Notes: generated from the letters alone by a model not told the origin. DNA of 64,000 nt from Cellulosimicrobium terreum (GCA_014803435.1 JACYFD010000002.1:473026-537025), one strand, 5' to 3'. Numbered from the stretch's first letter, positions 7,901 through 17,336 are shown. Made by a program: numbers and translations.

Positions 7901-10900
7901 CGACGAGGAGGGTCACTTCTGGATCGCCCAGGGCACGCAGCAGCAGTCGGTGCTGCGCTGGGCGGAGGTCGACCTGGAACCGGGGTCGCCGACGTACGCG
8001 CAGGTCCTCGCCACGGGGACGACGCCCCGGGACAGCCTCGGTCTGTTCGCCGTGTCGGACTGGGCGTACAGCCTCGCGGACGGCGGTCTGTACACGATCA
8101 CGAACCGCACGGGCACGGACGACTTCGTCGTGGTCCGGTTCGACACGACGTCGCACGACCTGACGGTCGTCGCCGACCTGGGCGTGCTCCAGGCACCTGG
8201 GCAGCCGGCCCTCGGCGCGAACACGCCGTTCGGTGCGATCTACGCGGACTCGTCCGGCAACCTCTATGGCTCGCACAACGCGACCGGGCAGATCTGGCGG
8301 GTGAACCCCACCACGCTGGAGGCGACGTACTTCGCGCCCGGCCCGACGTCGTCGGGCAACGATGGTGCGCGCTGCGTGTTCGCGCCGGTCGCCGTCGACC
8401 TGGGCGACGCCCCGGACTCCTACGGCACCACCCTCGCGGCGGACGGCGCGCGGCACGGGCTGGAGAGCACGTCCGGGACGACGTCGCTCATGCTGGGCGC
8501 GTCGGTCGACGCCGAGGACGACGGCGTCCCCGGCCCGGGCGCGGACGGCGACGACTCCACGGGGTCGGACGACGAGGACGGTGTGGCGGGCCCGATCGGA
8601 CTCGTCCCGTCGGTCGCGACGACGGTCACGGTCGCCGCGACCAACGACACCGGTGAGGACGCGACGCTCTCCGGCTGGATCGACATCGACGGAGACGGGA
8701 CGTTCGACGACGACGAGCGTGCGTTCGTCACGGTCCCGGCCGGGTCGGGGACGGCGGACTACGACCTCCTGTTCCCGGCGGCGACCGTCACGACGGACAC
8801 GTACGCGCGGTTCCGCCTGTTTCCCGGCACGGTCGCCGACCCTGCCCCGACCGGTGCGGCGGGGGACGGCGAGGTCGAGGACTACCTCGTGGAGGTCGCG
8901 GAGCCGGAGCTGACGATCGCGAAGTCGGTGGAGACCGACGTCCCGGCCGAGGCGGTGCCCGGCGGCACGGTCACCTACACGGTGACGGTCGCGAACACCG
9001 GGGTCGTGCCGTACCCGGTGGGTTCACCGGCGTCGGTCACCGACGACCTCGGGGGCGTGCTCGACGACGCGACGCTCGACGCGGACTCGCTCGCCGCGAC
9101 CTCCGACGGCGCGAGCACGCCGGAGCCGCCGACGGTGGACGGCGAGACGCTGTCGTGGTCCGGTGCGCTCGAACCGGGAGAGACCGTGACCCTGACGTAC
9201 GCGGTGACGGTGGACGACCCGCCCGCCGGTGACGGGCTGCTCGAGAACGCGGTGACCGGCCCGCCGGAGTCGAGCTGTGCGGACGGCACGGAGCCGGGGT
9301 GCAGCACCGACACCCCGGTGCGGTCGCTGGAGGTCGTCAAGAGCGTGGACGTGACGGAGGTCGTGCCCGGCGGCACCGCGACGTACACCGTGACGGTGGA
9401 GAACACCGGCCAGGTGGACTACACGGCGGACGCGCCGGCGTCGCTCGAGGACGACCTGGCGGAGGTTCTCGACGACGCGACGTGGGCCGACGACGTGACG
9501 GCGGACGTGGGCGACGTGGACTTCACGGAACCGATGCTGTCGTGGTCCGGCGCGCTGCCGGTGGGTGAGACGGCGACGATCACGTACTCCGTCACCGTGG
9601 ACGACCCGGTCTCCGGCGACGGTGACCTGGTCAACGCCGTGACGGGGCCACCGGAGTCGGGCTGCGACGACGGGACCGAGGACGGCTGCTCGACGTCGAC
9701 ACCGGTCCGCGCGCTGATGATCGCGAAGACCGCGGACGCGACCGAGGTCGTCCCCGGCGCCACGGTCACCTACACCGTGACGGTGGAGAACACCGGGCAG
9801 GTGGACTACACCGACGACGTGCCCGCCACGTTCTCCGACGACCTCTCGGAGGTCCTCGACGACGCGACGTTCTCCCTGGACGACGCGGACGCCGACGTCG
9901 GCGCGGTGACGTACTCCGCACCGAACCTCGCGTGGACCGGGCCGCTCGCGGTGGGCGACGTCGCGACGGTCACGTACGCGGTGACGGTGAACGACCCGGC
10001 GACCGGCGACGGGCTCATGGACAACGCGGTCACGGGCCCGCCGGAGTCGAACTGCGACACGGGGGACGAGGACGGCTGCACGACCGACACCCCGGTCCGC
10101 GCGCTGACGGTTGCCAAGTCGGTCGACCCTGCCGGGCCGGTGCCTCTCGGGGCGACGGTCGCCTACACGGTCACGGTGCAGAACACGGGCCAGGTGGACT
10201 ACGCGGCGGACGCCCCGGCGTCGGTCACCGACGACCTGACCGCGGTGCTCGACGACACGACGCTGGACGAGGACTCGCTCGTGGCGTCGAGCGACGGCCC
10301 GACGCCGCCCCCCACCCCGGTCGTCGACGGCAACGCGGTGACGTGGTCCGGCCCGCTGGCGGTCGGGGAGACCGTCACGGTCACCTACACGGTGACCGTG
10401 CACGACGCCCTGACCGGCGACGGCTCGCTGGACAACGCCGTGACGGGTCCGCCGGAGTCGGGCTGCGACGACGGCACGGAGGACGGCTGCTCGACGTCCA
10501 CCCCGGTGCGCGCCCTGTCGATCGCCAAGATCGCGGACGTGGGCGAGGTGCTGCCGGGCGGCACCGTGACCTACACCGTGACGGTGGAGAACACGGGCCA
10601 GGGTGACTACACGGCGGACGAGCCGGCGTCGTTCGACGACGACCTGTCCGAGGTGCTCGACGACGCGGCCTGGGAGGGCACGCAGTCCGCGGACGTCGGC
10701 GAGGCCGAGTTCGCGGACCCGACGCTGTCGTGGTCCGGCCCGCTCCCGGCGGGCGAGACGGCCACGATCACGTACTCGGTGACGGTGAACGACCCTCTGA
10801 CCGGCGACGGGTCGCTCGTCAACGCCGTGACGGGTCCGCCGGAGTCGGGCTGCGACGACGGCACGGAGGACGGCTGCACGACCGACACCCCGGTCCGTGC

Positions 10901-13900
10901 GCTCGCGATCACCAAGTCTGCGGAGCCCGAGGACCCGGTCGCCCCGGGCGGGACGGTCACGTACACGGTGACGGTGGAGAACACCGGGCAGGTGGACTAC
11001 ACCGGCGACGGCCCGGCGATGTTCACCGACGACCTGACCGGGGTGCTGGACGACGCGACGTTCTCCCTGGAGGACGCGGACGCCGACGTCGGGGAGGTGA
11101 CGTACTCCGCGCCGGACCTCGCGTGGTCGGGCCCGTTGCCGGCCGGGGAGACGGCGACGATCACCTACACGGTGACGGTGGACGACCCGGCGACGGGCGA
11201 CGGGACCCTGGACAACCTCGTGACGGGGCCGCCGGAGTCCGGGTGCGACGTCGGGACCGAGGACGGCTGCTCGACGTCGACCCCGGTCCGCGAGCTGGCG
11301 ATCGCGAAGAGCGCGGACGTGACCGAGGTCGTGCCCGGCGGCTCGGTGACCTACACGGTGACGGTGGAGAACACGGGCCAGGCGGACTACACCGATGACG
11401 CCCCCGCCGCGATCTCCGACGACCTGGCCGGGGTGCTCGACGACGCGAGCGTGGACGAGGGCTCGCTCACCGCGACGAGCGACGGCCCGACGCCGCCGCC
11501 CGCGCCCCAGCTCGCCGGCGACGTGCTGACCTGGTCCGGGCCCCTCGCGGTCGGGGAGACCGTCACGGTCACGTACGTGGTGACCGTGGCCGACCCGGCC
11601 ACGGGCGACGGGCTGCTGGACAACGCGGTGACCGGTCCGCCGGAGTCGGGCTGCGACGACGGGACGGAGGACGGCTGCTCCACGGACACCCCGGTCCGGG
11701 CACTCACGATCGCCAAGTCCGCCGACGTCGCGTCGGTCGGTCCCGGCGGCACGGTGACCTACACCGTGACGGTGGAGAACACGGGCCAGGTGGCCTACGA
11801 GTCCGGAGCCCCGGCGTCGTTCACGGACGACCTGGCCGGCGTGGTCGACGACGCGACGGTCGACGAGACGTCGCTGGCGGCGTCGAGCGACGGTCCGGCG
11901 CCTCCCCCGGCCCCGGTGCTCGACGGCGACGCGCTGACCTGGGCCGGGCCGCTCGCGGTCGGGGAGACCGTGACGGTCACCTACGCCGTGACGGTCAACG
12001 ACCCGCTGACCGGCGACGGGTCGCTCGCGAACGCGGTGACCGGCCCGCCGGAGTCCGGGTGTGACGACGGGACCGAGGACGGCTGCTCCACGGACACGCC
12101 GGTCCGCGCGCTCGCGCTCGCGAAGGAGGCGACGACCGACCTCCCGGACGAGGTGCTCCCCGGCGGCACGGTCACGTACACGGTGATGGTCACCAACACC
12201 GGGCAGGTCGCCTACACGGACGACGCCCCGGCGTCGTTCACCGACGACCTCTCCGCCGTGCTCGACGACGCCGCGTACGGCGGGGACGCCCACGCCGACA
12301 GCGGCACGGTGACCTATGCCGACCCGGTGCTCACGTGGACGGGCCCGCTCGCCGTCGGCGCGTCCGTGACCGTCACCTACACCGTGACGGTGAACGACCC
12401 GCTCACGGGGGACGGGACGCTGCGCAACGCGGTCACCGGCCCGCCGGAGGCCGAGTGCGTCGAGACGTGCTCCACCGGGGTGCCCGTCCGGGCGCTCTCG
12501 GTCGTGAAGTCGGTCGCGACCGACGACCCCGGCGCAGCCGTCCCCGGCGGTGTCGTCACGTACACCGTGACGGTCACCAACACCGGCCAGGTTGCCTACA
12601 CCGAGGGCGCCCCCGCATCGTTCACCGACGACCTGACCGACGTGCTCGACGACGCGACGTGGGACGACACGGCGACGGCCGACGTCGGGACGGTGGCGTA
12701 CGCGGAGCCCGAGCTGGCCTGGTCCGGGCCGCTCGCGGTGGGCGGGACCGCGACGGTCACCTACACCGTGACCGTCGGTGACCCGGACCCGGGCGACGGT
12801 GTGCTGGTCAACGCGGTCGTCGGGCCGCCCGGCTCGACGTGCGACGAGGACTCGACCGCCGAGCAGCTCGCCGACTGCACCACGAGCGTGGGCGTGCGGG
12901 CGCTCGAGATCGTCAAGTCCGCGGACCAGCCCGACGCCGTGGACGCGGGCGGGGTGCTCACGTACACGGTGATCGTGACGAACACGGGCACGGTCGCGTA
13001 CGACGCCGCGACCCCCGCGACGTTCGACGACGACCTGACCGACGTGCTCGACGACGCGACGTACGGCGACGACGCGAGCGCGGACGTCGGGGCGGTGGCG
13101 TACGCGGAGCCCGTGCTGAGCTGGTCCGGTCCGCTCGACGTCGGCGGGACGGCGACCGTGACGTACTCCGTGGCCGTGACGAGCCCGCCGAGCGGCGACC
13201 TGACGCTCGCGAACGTCGTCACCGGGCCGCCCGAGTCGACGTGCCCGGTCCCGATGGACGCCGCACTCGCGGCCCTCGCGGCCGACCCGTTCGCGCTCGG
13301 CCCGTTCGCGGCCGCGGAGCCGTTCGCCGTCGAGGCGGCGCCGGTGATGCCGGAGGGCTGCCAGGTACGCACTCCCGTGCGGGCGTTCGCACTGGCCAAG
13401 TCGGTCGACGTCGCGGTGGCGGAGCCGGGCGACGCGGTCGCGTACGAGATCACCGTGACCAGCACGGGCGCGGCTCCGTACACGGCGGACCACCCGGCGT
13501 CGTTCACCGACGACCTGTCCGACGTGCTCGACGACGCGACCTGGGCCGGCGAGGCGTCCGCGGACGCCGGGACGGTGGACTACGCCGAGCCGCTGCTGTC
13601 CTGGTCCGGTCCGCTCGACGTGGGCGGCGTCGCCACGGTGACCTACACGATGACGGTGGACGACGACGCGGGCGGCGACACCGCTGCGGGGAGCCTGGTG
13701 AACGTCGTCGGCCCGGCCGGGGGCGGCGGGACCTGCGAGGACGACGCGTCGTGCACCACGACGACGACCGTCACCCCGCCGGCACCCGGCCCGACGCCGG
13801 ACCCCGACGTCGCCCCGCCTGCGGCCGGCCCCGACCTCCCGCGCACGGGCGCGGCCCTGGTCGCCGTCCTGGCCTGGGCGCTGGCGTTCCTGACGGGCGG

Positions 13901-13946
13901 TCTGCTGCTCACCCGCGCGGCCACCCGCCACCCCGAGAGGCCGTAG
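4968..13946 (+). CDS. giant LPXTG-anchored cell-surface protein with DUF11-type repeats
   Basis: A 2,992-residue secreted protein. Order: long signal peptide (to about residue 50, hydrophobic core ATTALALACGTVLLGLSV), an N-terminal segment beginning LFTEDFESSPDG (about 85-310), one divergent DUF11-like domain (about 320-440), two copies of a module made of a DUF6923-like propeller-like part starting CPTPAFLF or CPVDAFLA and a GEVED domain ending GGEVEDY or DGEVEDY (about 447-885 and 890-1307), then twelve tandem DUF11-type repeats of about 130 residues, and a sortase signal LPRTG at residue 2957 followed by a hydrophobic helix and the basic tail TRHPERP. Such proteins are displayed on the wall and usually serve adhesion; ligand unknown. 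GTG at this position or the ATG six bases later could be the start. Sortase is not in the window. The repeats are too similar to be independent and mark repeated duplication. Confidence 0.92.
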   Translation: MEMPGTPESAAQVGARPASRAHGWVSATTALALACGTVLLGLSVPATAAASSSSRAAPTDVVDAARPAGLPAVGPLAAAPGNPGVPSDPEVLFTEDFESSPDGSNVLLTGYTGAGGQTYAAAAFWSNRPNCNGFIVDWTSPRNANDCTGVPTAVAVYNAMLAIPHALGQLRGVPPTTNGAAASYTAAGANGAQIQFQTATPITLPVANRFVTFSVDAGAMNCNVSAPLLRFYLLDEAGTEIPVSSTPINVCTDPRGQAFTGVPTPSGAAQTVRAGSFAANGSTLVTGSTLGVRMRNQNSAANGNDGAYDNIEVLDVSPQLDKSFSPVSTVVGGSSRLTFTVTNTSELASKAGWAFTDNLPAGLVVASSPDVTNDCGATVSAAAGAAQLTVTGGTLTAGEVSCTVAVDVTSRTIGTYTNGPDSFFPTTGVNLPGEATVTFTPLVGAEACPTPAFLFQGSPSASPVEIDLVTGAQTTRPALANLAFNGVGYSELADGFFGFDNPTDELYFVSPDYSTVENLGSPDYSNVSFTYAQLFPSGIPIGDVSPDGVMYVSSGGGAGTQRPWMAIDVDQDSPTFLQVLDGGMVPAPGNPTNQGLDWVFNPVDGKLYSFGINTGNKNVSLYAFDPADASAGYVQVGSFGALTAPNGVPAVGNQATSSPFGATYSSPGYLYGANNQTGQIWRVAVDDPTTATFFAYGPGPSSNNDGARCASAPIWVDLGDAPDSYGTSLSEDGARHTLVDYDDTTHTAPLMLGDSNTVDAEDDGVPSPGADGDDLAGVDDEGAVDSPIVLTPASTTPVTVTATNETDQPATLVGWFDVDGDGTFETGERSVVPVPASSGSADYELIAPAGVVPDAFARFRLYAGDVADPQPTGAVSGGEVEDYPTTAGPPQCPVDAFLAQNTPTDLRGVDLVTGEVSNLGDDISGANLNALGFNPLDGYLYAINGNSTGLNRITTDGVVTGLGSIGLNQAAQWQTGDVDEEGHFWIAQGTQQQSVLRWAEVDLEPGSPTYAQVLATGTTPRDSLGLFAVSDWAYSLADGGLYTITNRTGTDDFVVVRFDTTSHDLTVVADLGVLQAPGQPALGANTPFGAIYADSSGNLYGSHNATGQIWRVNPTTLEATYFAPGPTSSGNDGARCVFAPVAVDLGDAPDSYGTTLAADGARHGLESTSGTTSLMLGASVDAEDDGVPGPGADGDDSTGSDDEDGVAGPIGLVPSVATTVTVAATNDTGEDATLSGWIDIDGDGTFDDDERAFVTVPAGSGTADYDLLFPAATVTTDTYARFRLFPGTVADPAPTGAAGDGEVEDYLVEVAEPELTIAKSVETDVPAEAVPGGTVTYTVTVANTGVVPYPVGSPASVTDDLGGVLDDATLDADSLAATSDGASTPEPPTVDGETLSWSGALEPGETVTLTYAVTVDDPPAGDGLLENAVTGPPESSCADGTEPGCSTDTPVRSLEVVKSVDVTEVVPGGTATYTVTVENTGQVDYTADAPASLEDDLAEVLDDATWADDVTADVGDVDFTEPMLSWSGALPVGETATITYSVTVDDPVSGDGDLVNAVTGPPESGCDDGTEDGCSTSTPVRALMIAKTADATEVVPGATVTYTVTVENTGQVDYTDDVPATFSDDLSEVLDDATFSLDDADADVGAVTYSAPNLAWTGPLAVGDVATVTYAVTVNDPATGDGLMDNAVTGPPESNCDTGDEDGCTTDTPVRALTVAKSVDPAGPVPLGATVAYTVTVQNTGQVDYAADAPASVTDDLTAVLDDTTLDEDSLVASSDGPTPPPTPVVDGNAVTWSGPLAVGETVTVTYTVTVHDALTGDGSLDNAVTGPPESGCDDGTEDGCSTSTPVRALSIAKIADVGEVLPGGTVTYTVTVENTGQGDYTADEPASFDDDLSEVLDDAAWEGTQSADVGEAEFADPTLSWSGPLPAGETATITYSVTVNDPLTGDGSLVNAVTGPPESGCDDGTEDGCTTDTPVRALAITKSAEPEDPVAPGGTVTYTVTVENTGQVDYTGDGPAMFTDDLTGVLDDATFSLEDADADVGEVTYSAPDLAWSGPLPAGETATITYTVTVDDPATGDGTLDNLVTGPPESGCDVGTEDGCSTSTPVRELAIAKSADVTEVVPGGSVTYTVTVENTGQADYTDDAPAAISDDLAGVLDDASVDEGSLTATSDGPTPPPAPQLAGDVLTWSGPLAVGETVTVTYVVTVADPATGDGLLDNAVTGPPESGCDDGTEDGCSTDTPVRALTIAKSADVASVGPGGTVTYTVTVENTGQVAYESGAPASFTDDLAGVVDDATVDETSLAASSDGPAPPPAPVLDGDALTWAGPLAVGETVTVTYAVTVNDPLTGDGSLANAVTGPPESGCDDGTEDGCSTDTPVRALALAKEATTDLPDEVLPGGTVTYTVMVTNTGQVAYTDDAPASFTDDLSAVLDDAAYGGDAHADSGTVTYADPVLTWTGPLAVGASVTVTYTVTVNDPLTGDGTLRNAVTGPPEAECVETCSTGVPVRALSVVKSVATDDPGAAVPGGVVTYTVTVTNTGQVAYTEGAPASFTDDLTDVLDDATWDDTATADVGTVAYAEPELAWSGPLAVGGTATVTYTVTVGDPDPGDGVLVNAVVGPPGSTCDEDSTAEQLADCTTSVGVRALEIVKSADQPDAVDAGGVLTYTVIVTNTGTVAYDAATPATFDDDLTDVLDDATYGDDASADVGAVAYAEPVLSWSGPLDVGGTATVTYSVAVTSPPSGDLTLANVVTGPPESTCPVPMDAALAALAADPFALGPFAAAEPFAVEAAPVMPEGCQVRTPVRAFALAKSVDVAVAEPGDAVAYEITVTSTGAAPYTADHPASFTDDLSDVLDDATWAGEASADAGTVDYAEPLLSWSGPLDVGGVATVTYTMTVDDDAGGDTAAGSLVNVVGPAGGGGTCEDDASCTTTTTVTPPAPGPTPDPDVAPPAAGPDLPRTGAALVAVLAWALAFLTGGLLLTRAATRHPERP
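8908..13770 (+). repeat. twelve tandem DUF11-type repeat units in the surface-protein gene
   Basis: Each unit is about 390-410 bp and encodes a start like LxIAKSADVxEVxPGG, then VTYTVTVENTGQVDYT, a DDLxxVLDDAT segment, LxWSGPLxVGETVTVTY, and an end like VTGPPESGCDDGTEDGCST with a conserved cysteine pair. Units 2-8 are the most alike and units 11 and 12 the most diverged, with a Pro/Ala-rich insert in unit 11. High similarity also creates long open frames on the other strand that are not genes. Confidence 0.9.
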
Positions 13947-14018
13947 CCGGGCGCGGCACGACGCTCGTCGCCGCGCGGGAAGGGGAGAGGGCGGTCCGGT
14001 GTTGCGGCAGGTGGCTGT

Positions 14019-14040
14019 CCGAGCGCCGCCCGGCGCTCGG
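14019..14040. terminator. hairpin terminator after the surface-protein gene
   Basis: CCGAGCGCC, loop GCCC, GGCGCTCGG: perfect 9-bp stem in the 124-bp gap. No T-tract, as is common in high-GC actinobacteria. Confidence 0.55.
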
Positions 14041-14070
14041 CACTCATCCTGGATCGAGGTCCCGCCCCCC

Positions 14071-14991
14071 ATGCCCGACTACGGACACGAGCTCCGCTTC
14101 GGCTCGTTCATCACCCCCACCGCCGCGTCGCCGCGCGACGTCGTCGACCTCGCGGTCGCGTCCGAGCAGGCGGGCCTCGACCTCGTGACGTTCCAGGACC
14201 ACCCGTACCAGGCGGGTTTCCTGGACACCTGGACCCTGCTCTCCTGGGTCGCGGCGCGCACCGAGCGGGTGCGCCTCGCCGGCAACGTCCTCAACCTGCC
14301 GCTGCGCCCGGCGGGCGTCCTCGCCCGGTCCGTCGCGAGCCTGGACCGGCTGTCCGGTGGGCGCGTGGAGCTCGGGCTCGGCGCGGGCGGGTTCTGGGAC
14401 CCGATCGTCGCGATGGGCGGCGAGCGCCTGACGCCGGGGGAGAGCGTCGATGCGCTGGGCGAGGCGATCGACGTGATCCGCGGGCTGTGGGACACCTCGA
14501 CGCGGGACCGGCTCGTCGCGGGCGGCGAGCACCACCACGTCGACGGCGCCAAGCGGGGCCCCGCTCCGGCGCACGACGTCGAGATCTGGGTGGGCGCCCT
14601 CAAGCCGCGGATGCTGCGGCTCGTGGGGACGAAGGCGGACGGCTGGCTGCCGTCGCTGGCCTACCTGAAGAGCTTCGAGGCGCTCGGGCGCGGCAACGCC
14701 ACGATCGACGACGCCGCGCGTGACGCGGGTCGCGACCCCGCCGCGGTCCGGCGCCTGCTCAACGTCGGCGGGCGCTTCACCGCACAGGGCGGTGACGGGT
14801 TCCTCCAGGGGCCGCCGCGACAGTGGGCCGAGCAGCTCGCGGCGGTGACGCTCGAGCACGGCGTGTCCACCTACGTGGTGATGGGCGACGACCCGACGAC
14901 GCTCGCCGTCGTCGGGCAGGACGTCGCGCCCGCGGCCCGGGAGCTCGTCGCGGCCGAGCGCGGGACCCTCACGCAGGGCGAGGGAGCATGA
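14071..14991 (+). CDS. luciferase-like (LLM class) flavin-dependent oxidoreductase
   Basis: A 306-residue TIM-barrel oxidoreductase of the bacterial luciferase superfamily, using FMN or F420 as cofactor. Family features are the N-terminal FGSFITP strand, FQDHPYQAGFLDTWTLLSWVAARTERVRLA (about residues 42-71), the SGGRVELGLGAGGFWDP phosphate-binding segment near 99 and IWVGALKPRMLRLVGTKADGWLPS near 172. The start ATG begins the conserved MPDYGHELRFG, which matches the start of the following paralogue. The gene ends in ATGA overlap with the next gene, so the two are coupled. The two LLM domains are clearly paralogous and derive from a tandem duplication. Substrate and cofactor choice cannot be read. 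Confidence 0.88.
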   Translation: MPDYGHELRFGSFITPTAASPRDVVDLAVASEQAGLDLVTFQDHPYQAGFLDTWTLLSWVAARTERVRLAGNVLNLPLRPAGVLARSVASLDRLSGGRVELGLGAGGFWDPIVAMGGERLTPGESVDALGEAIDVIRGLWDTSTRDRLVAGGEHHHVDGAKRGPAPAHDVEIWVGALKPRMLRLVGTKADGWLPSLAYLKSFEALGRGNATIDDAARDAGRDPAAVRRLLNVGGRFTAQGGDGFLQGPPRQWAEQLAAVTLEHGVSTYVVMGDDPTTLAVVGQDVAPAARELVAAERGTLTQGEGA

Positions 14992-17327
14992 CCGACTACG
15001 GCCACCCGCTCCGGTTCGGCACGTTCGTCACCCCGCTGGCCGACGACCCCGCGGCCACCGTCGCGCGCGCACGACTCGCCGAGGACGTCGGCCTCGACCT
15101 CGTCACGTTCCAGGACCACCCGTACCAGCCGCGGTTCCTCGACACGTGGACCCTGCTGTCGTACGTGGCGTCCTCGACCGAGCGGATCCACGTCGCGCCG
15201 AACGTCGCCAACGTGCCGATGCGACAGCCCGCGGTGCTCGCGCGGGCGGCGGTCAGCCTCGACCTGCTGTCCGGAGGCCGTGTCGACCTCGCGCTCGGCG
15301 CCGGCGCGTTCTGGGACGCCATGGAGGCGATGGGCGTCGCGCGCCTCACGGCCGGGGGGAGCGTCGACGCGCTCGCCGAGGCCGTCGACGTGATCCGCGG
15401 GATCTGGGGCGAGGGGACGCCCGCCGGCGTGCGCGGCGGCGTCGAGCTGGCGGGCTCCCACCACCGCCTCGCCGGGGCCGACCCCGGTCCGGCCACGGCC
15501 CGTCGCATCCCGGTCTGGCTCGGCGCGCTCGGTCCGCGCATGCTCCGCCTCACGGGCACCGTCGCGGACGGGTGGCTCCCGTCGCTCGGCCGGGTCGGGC
15601 TCGACGGGCTGCGCGCGGGCAACGCCGCGATCGACGCCGCGGCGACCGCGACCGGGCGTGATCCCCGCGAGATCACGCGCCTGCTCAACGTCTCCGGGAC
15701 GTTCGACGGCGACAGCCCGACGTCGCGGGGGATGGGCGACCCCGATCTCGTCGGTCCGCCCGCGGCCTGGGTCGAGCGGCTCGTGCCGCTCGTGCTCCAG
15801 GACGGCGTCTCGACGCTGATCCTCGCGTCGGACGACGAGTCGACCACGCGCCGCTTCGCCGCGGAGGTCGTGCCCGCGGTGCGCGACGCCGTCGAGCGCG
15901 AGCGCGCGACCCGCGGCACCGAGACGGGACGGGTCGTGCCCCACGCGGTGCGGGCTCGGCGTCGGGCAGGTATCGCGTACGACGACGTCCCCGCGGCGCT
16001 CGCCGAGCGCGCCGTCGAGCCGGGGGACCCCGCGCACGCGGCCGTGCGCTCGACCTACATGCGCGGCGGCTCGCCCGGTCTGGTGCTGCGCCCGCGCGAC
16101 GTGGGCGAGGTCGTCGAGGCGCTCGCGTTCGCCCGCGCGCAGGAGGTGACCCGGACCGTGCCGCTCTCGGTGCGATCGGGCGGGCACGGGATCAGCGGCA
16201 GGTCGACGAACGACGGCGGCATCGTGCTCGACGTCGGCGCGCTCGACACGATCGAGGTGCTCGACGAGGGCTCCCGCCTCGTGCGCCTCGGGCCGGGTGC
16301 GCGCTGGGGCGACGTCGCGGCGGAGCTGGCCCCGCGCGGGTGGGCGATCTCGTCGGGCGACTACGGGGGTGTTGGGGTCGGCGGCCTCGCGACGGCAGGT
16401 GGCATCGGGTTCCTCGGGCGCGCGCACGGCTTGACGATCGACCACGTGCGCGCTGCCGAGGTGGTGCTCGCGGACGGGGCCGTGGTGCGCGCGAGCGCGG
16501 ACGAGAACCCGGACCTGTTCTGGGCGGTCCGGGGCGCCGGTGCGCAGGTCGGGATCGTGACGTCGTTCGAGCTGGTCGCGGACGAGGTCGGGGCGGTGGG
16601 ATTCGCCCAGCTCGTGCACGACGCGTCGGACACCGCGGGTTTCCTCGAGGCCTGGGGCGCGACGGTCGAGGCGTCGCCGCGCGACACGACGAGCTTCCTG
16701 CTGATGGGCCGGCCACGGCCGGGCGAACCGGTCGTCGCGCAGTCCATGACGATGGTCGACTCCGACGACCCGGACACGGTGATCGACCGGCTCCAGCCGT
16801 TCGCGTCGATCGCGCCGCTGCTCGGGCAGGCCGTGCAGATCCTGCCGTACGACGCGGTCGTCTCGGCGCCCGCGCCCGGCCCGCACGGCGGGGCGGGGGA
16901 ACCGGTCGCACGCACCGGCATGGCGGAGCACCTGACGCCGGAGCTGGCTCGCCGGCTCGCGGACCTCGTCGCGAGCCGGGTGACGTTCTTCTTCCAGATC
17001 CGCTCGACGGGTGGCGCCGCGACGGACGTGCCTGCCGACGCGACGGCCTACGCGCACCGGTCCGCGAACTTCGCCGTCAGCGCGATCGGGGCGAGCAGGG
17101 CGCGCCTCGACGCACGCTGGGACGCGCTCGCGGCCCTGCTCGACGGCGCGTACTCGAGCTTCGAGACCGACCAGCGTCCCGAGCGGGTGGCGGACGCGTT
17201 CCCGTCCCCGACGCTCGAGCGGCTGCGCGAGATCAAGCGCCGTGTCGACCCGCAGAACGTGTTCCGCGACAACCTGCCCGTCCTCGGCCCGGTCCCGCTC
17301 GACCCCGCCGATCTCTCCGCGAGGTAG
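14988..17327 (+). CDS. fused LLM flavin oxidoreductase and berberine-bridge-type FAD oxidase
   Basis: A 779-residue two-enzyme chain. Residues 1-305 repeat the luciferase-like fold of the preceding gene (MTDYGHPLRFGTFVTP, FQDHPYQPRFLDTWTLLSY, SGGRVDLALGAGAFWD). After a short linker, residues about 325-779 form a PCMH-type FAD-linked oxidase: VRSGGHGISGRSTN with His400 at the usual 8-alpha-histidyl FAD attachment site, then GDYGGVGVGGLATAGGIGFLG, where the position that is Cys in bicovalent berberine-bridge enzymes is Tyr, so at most one covalent bond is expected. The C-terminus has the BBE signature VDPQNVFRDN. Start is the ATG of the ATGA overlap; the longer upstream frame is a shadow. Fusion implies sequential or coupled oxidations of one substrate. 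No break or frameshift is visible at the joint. Confidence 0.88.
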   Translation: MTDYGHPLRFGTFVTPLADDPAATVARARLAEDVGLDLVTFQDHPYQPRFLDTWTLLSYVASSTERIHVAPNVANVPMRQPAVLARAAVSLDLLSGGRVDLALGAGAFWDAMEAMGVARLTAGGSVDALAEAVDVIRGIWGEGTPAGVRGGVELAGSHHRLAGADPGPATARRIPVWLGALGPRMLRLTGTVADGWLPSLGRVGLDGLRAGNAAIDAAATATGRDPREITRLLNVSGTFDGDSPTSRGMGDPDLVGPPAAWVERLVPLVLQDGVSTLILASDDESTTRRFAAEVVPAVRDAVERERATRGTETGRVVPHAVRARRRAGIAYDDVPAALAERAVEPGDPAHAAVRSTYMRGGSPGLVLRPRDVGEVVEALAFARAQEVTRTVPLSVRSGGHGISGRSTNDGGIVLDVGALDTIEVLDEGSRLVRLGPGARWGDVAAELAPRGWAISSGDYGGVGVGGLATAGGIGFLGRAHGLTIDHVRAAEVVLADGAVVRASADENPDLFWAVRGAGAQVGIVTSFELVADEVGAVGFAQLVHDASDTAGFLEAWGATVEASPRDTTSFLLMGRPRPGEPVVAQSMTMVDSDDPDTVIDRLQPFASIAPLLGQAVQILPYDAVVSAPAPGPHGGAGEPVARTGMAEHLTPELARRLADLVASRVTFFFQIRSTGGAATDVPADATAYAHRSANFAVSAIGASRARLDARWDALAALLDGAYSSFETDQRPERVADAFPSPTLERLREIKRRVDPQNVFRDNLPVLGPVPLDPADLSAR

Positions 17328-17336
17328 ACCATGGCT

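Noticed and set aside
8908-13770. CRISPR-like array of regular repeats
   Set aside because: Units are about 400 bp, coding and in one frame, with no spacer pattern and no cas genes.
9024-14072. 1,682-residue open frame on the minus strand through the surface-protein gene
   Set aside because: It mirrors the tandem repeats of the plus-strand gene, is extremely Arg/His/Gly-rich and has no recognisable domain. Repeats keep any open frame open.
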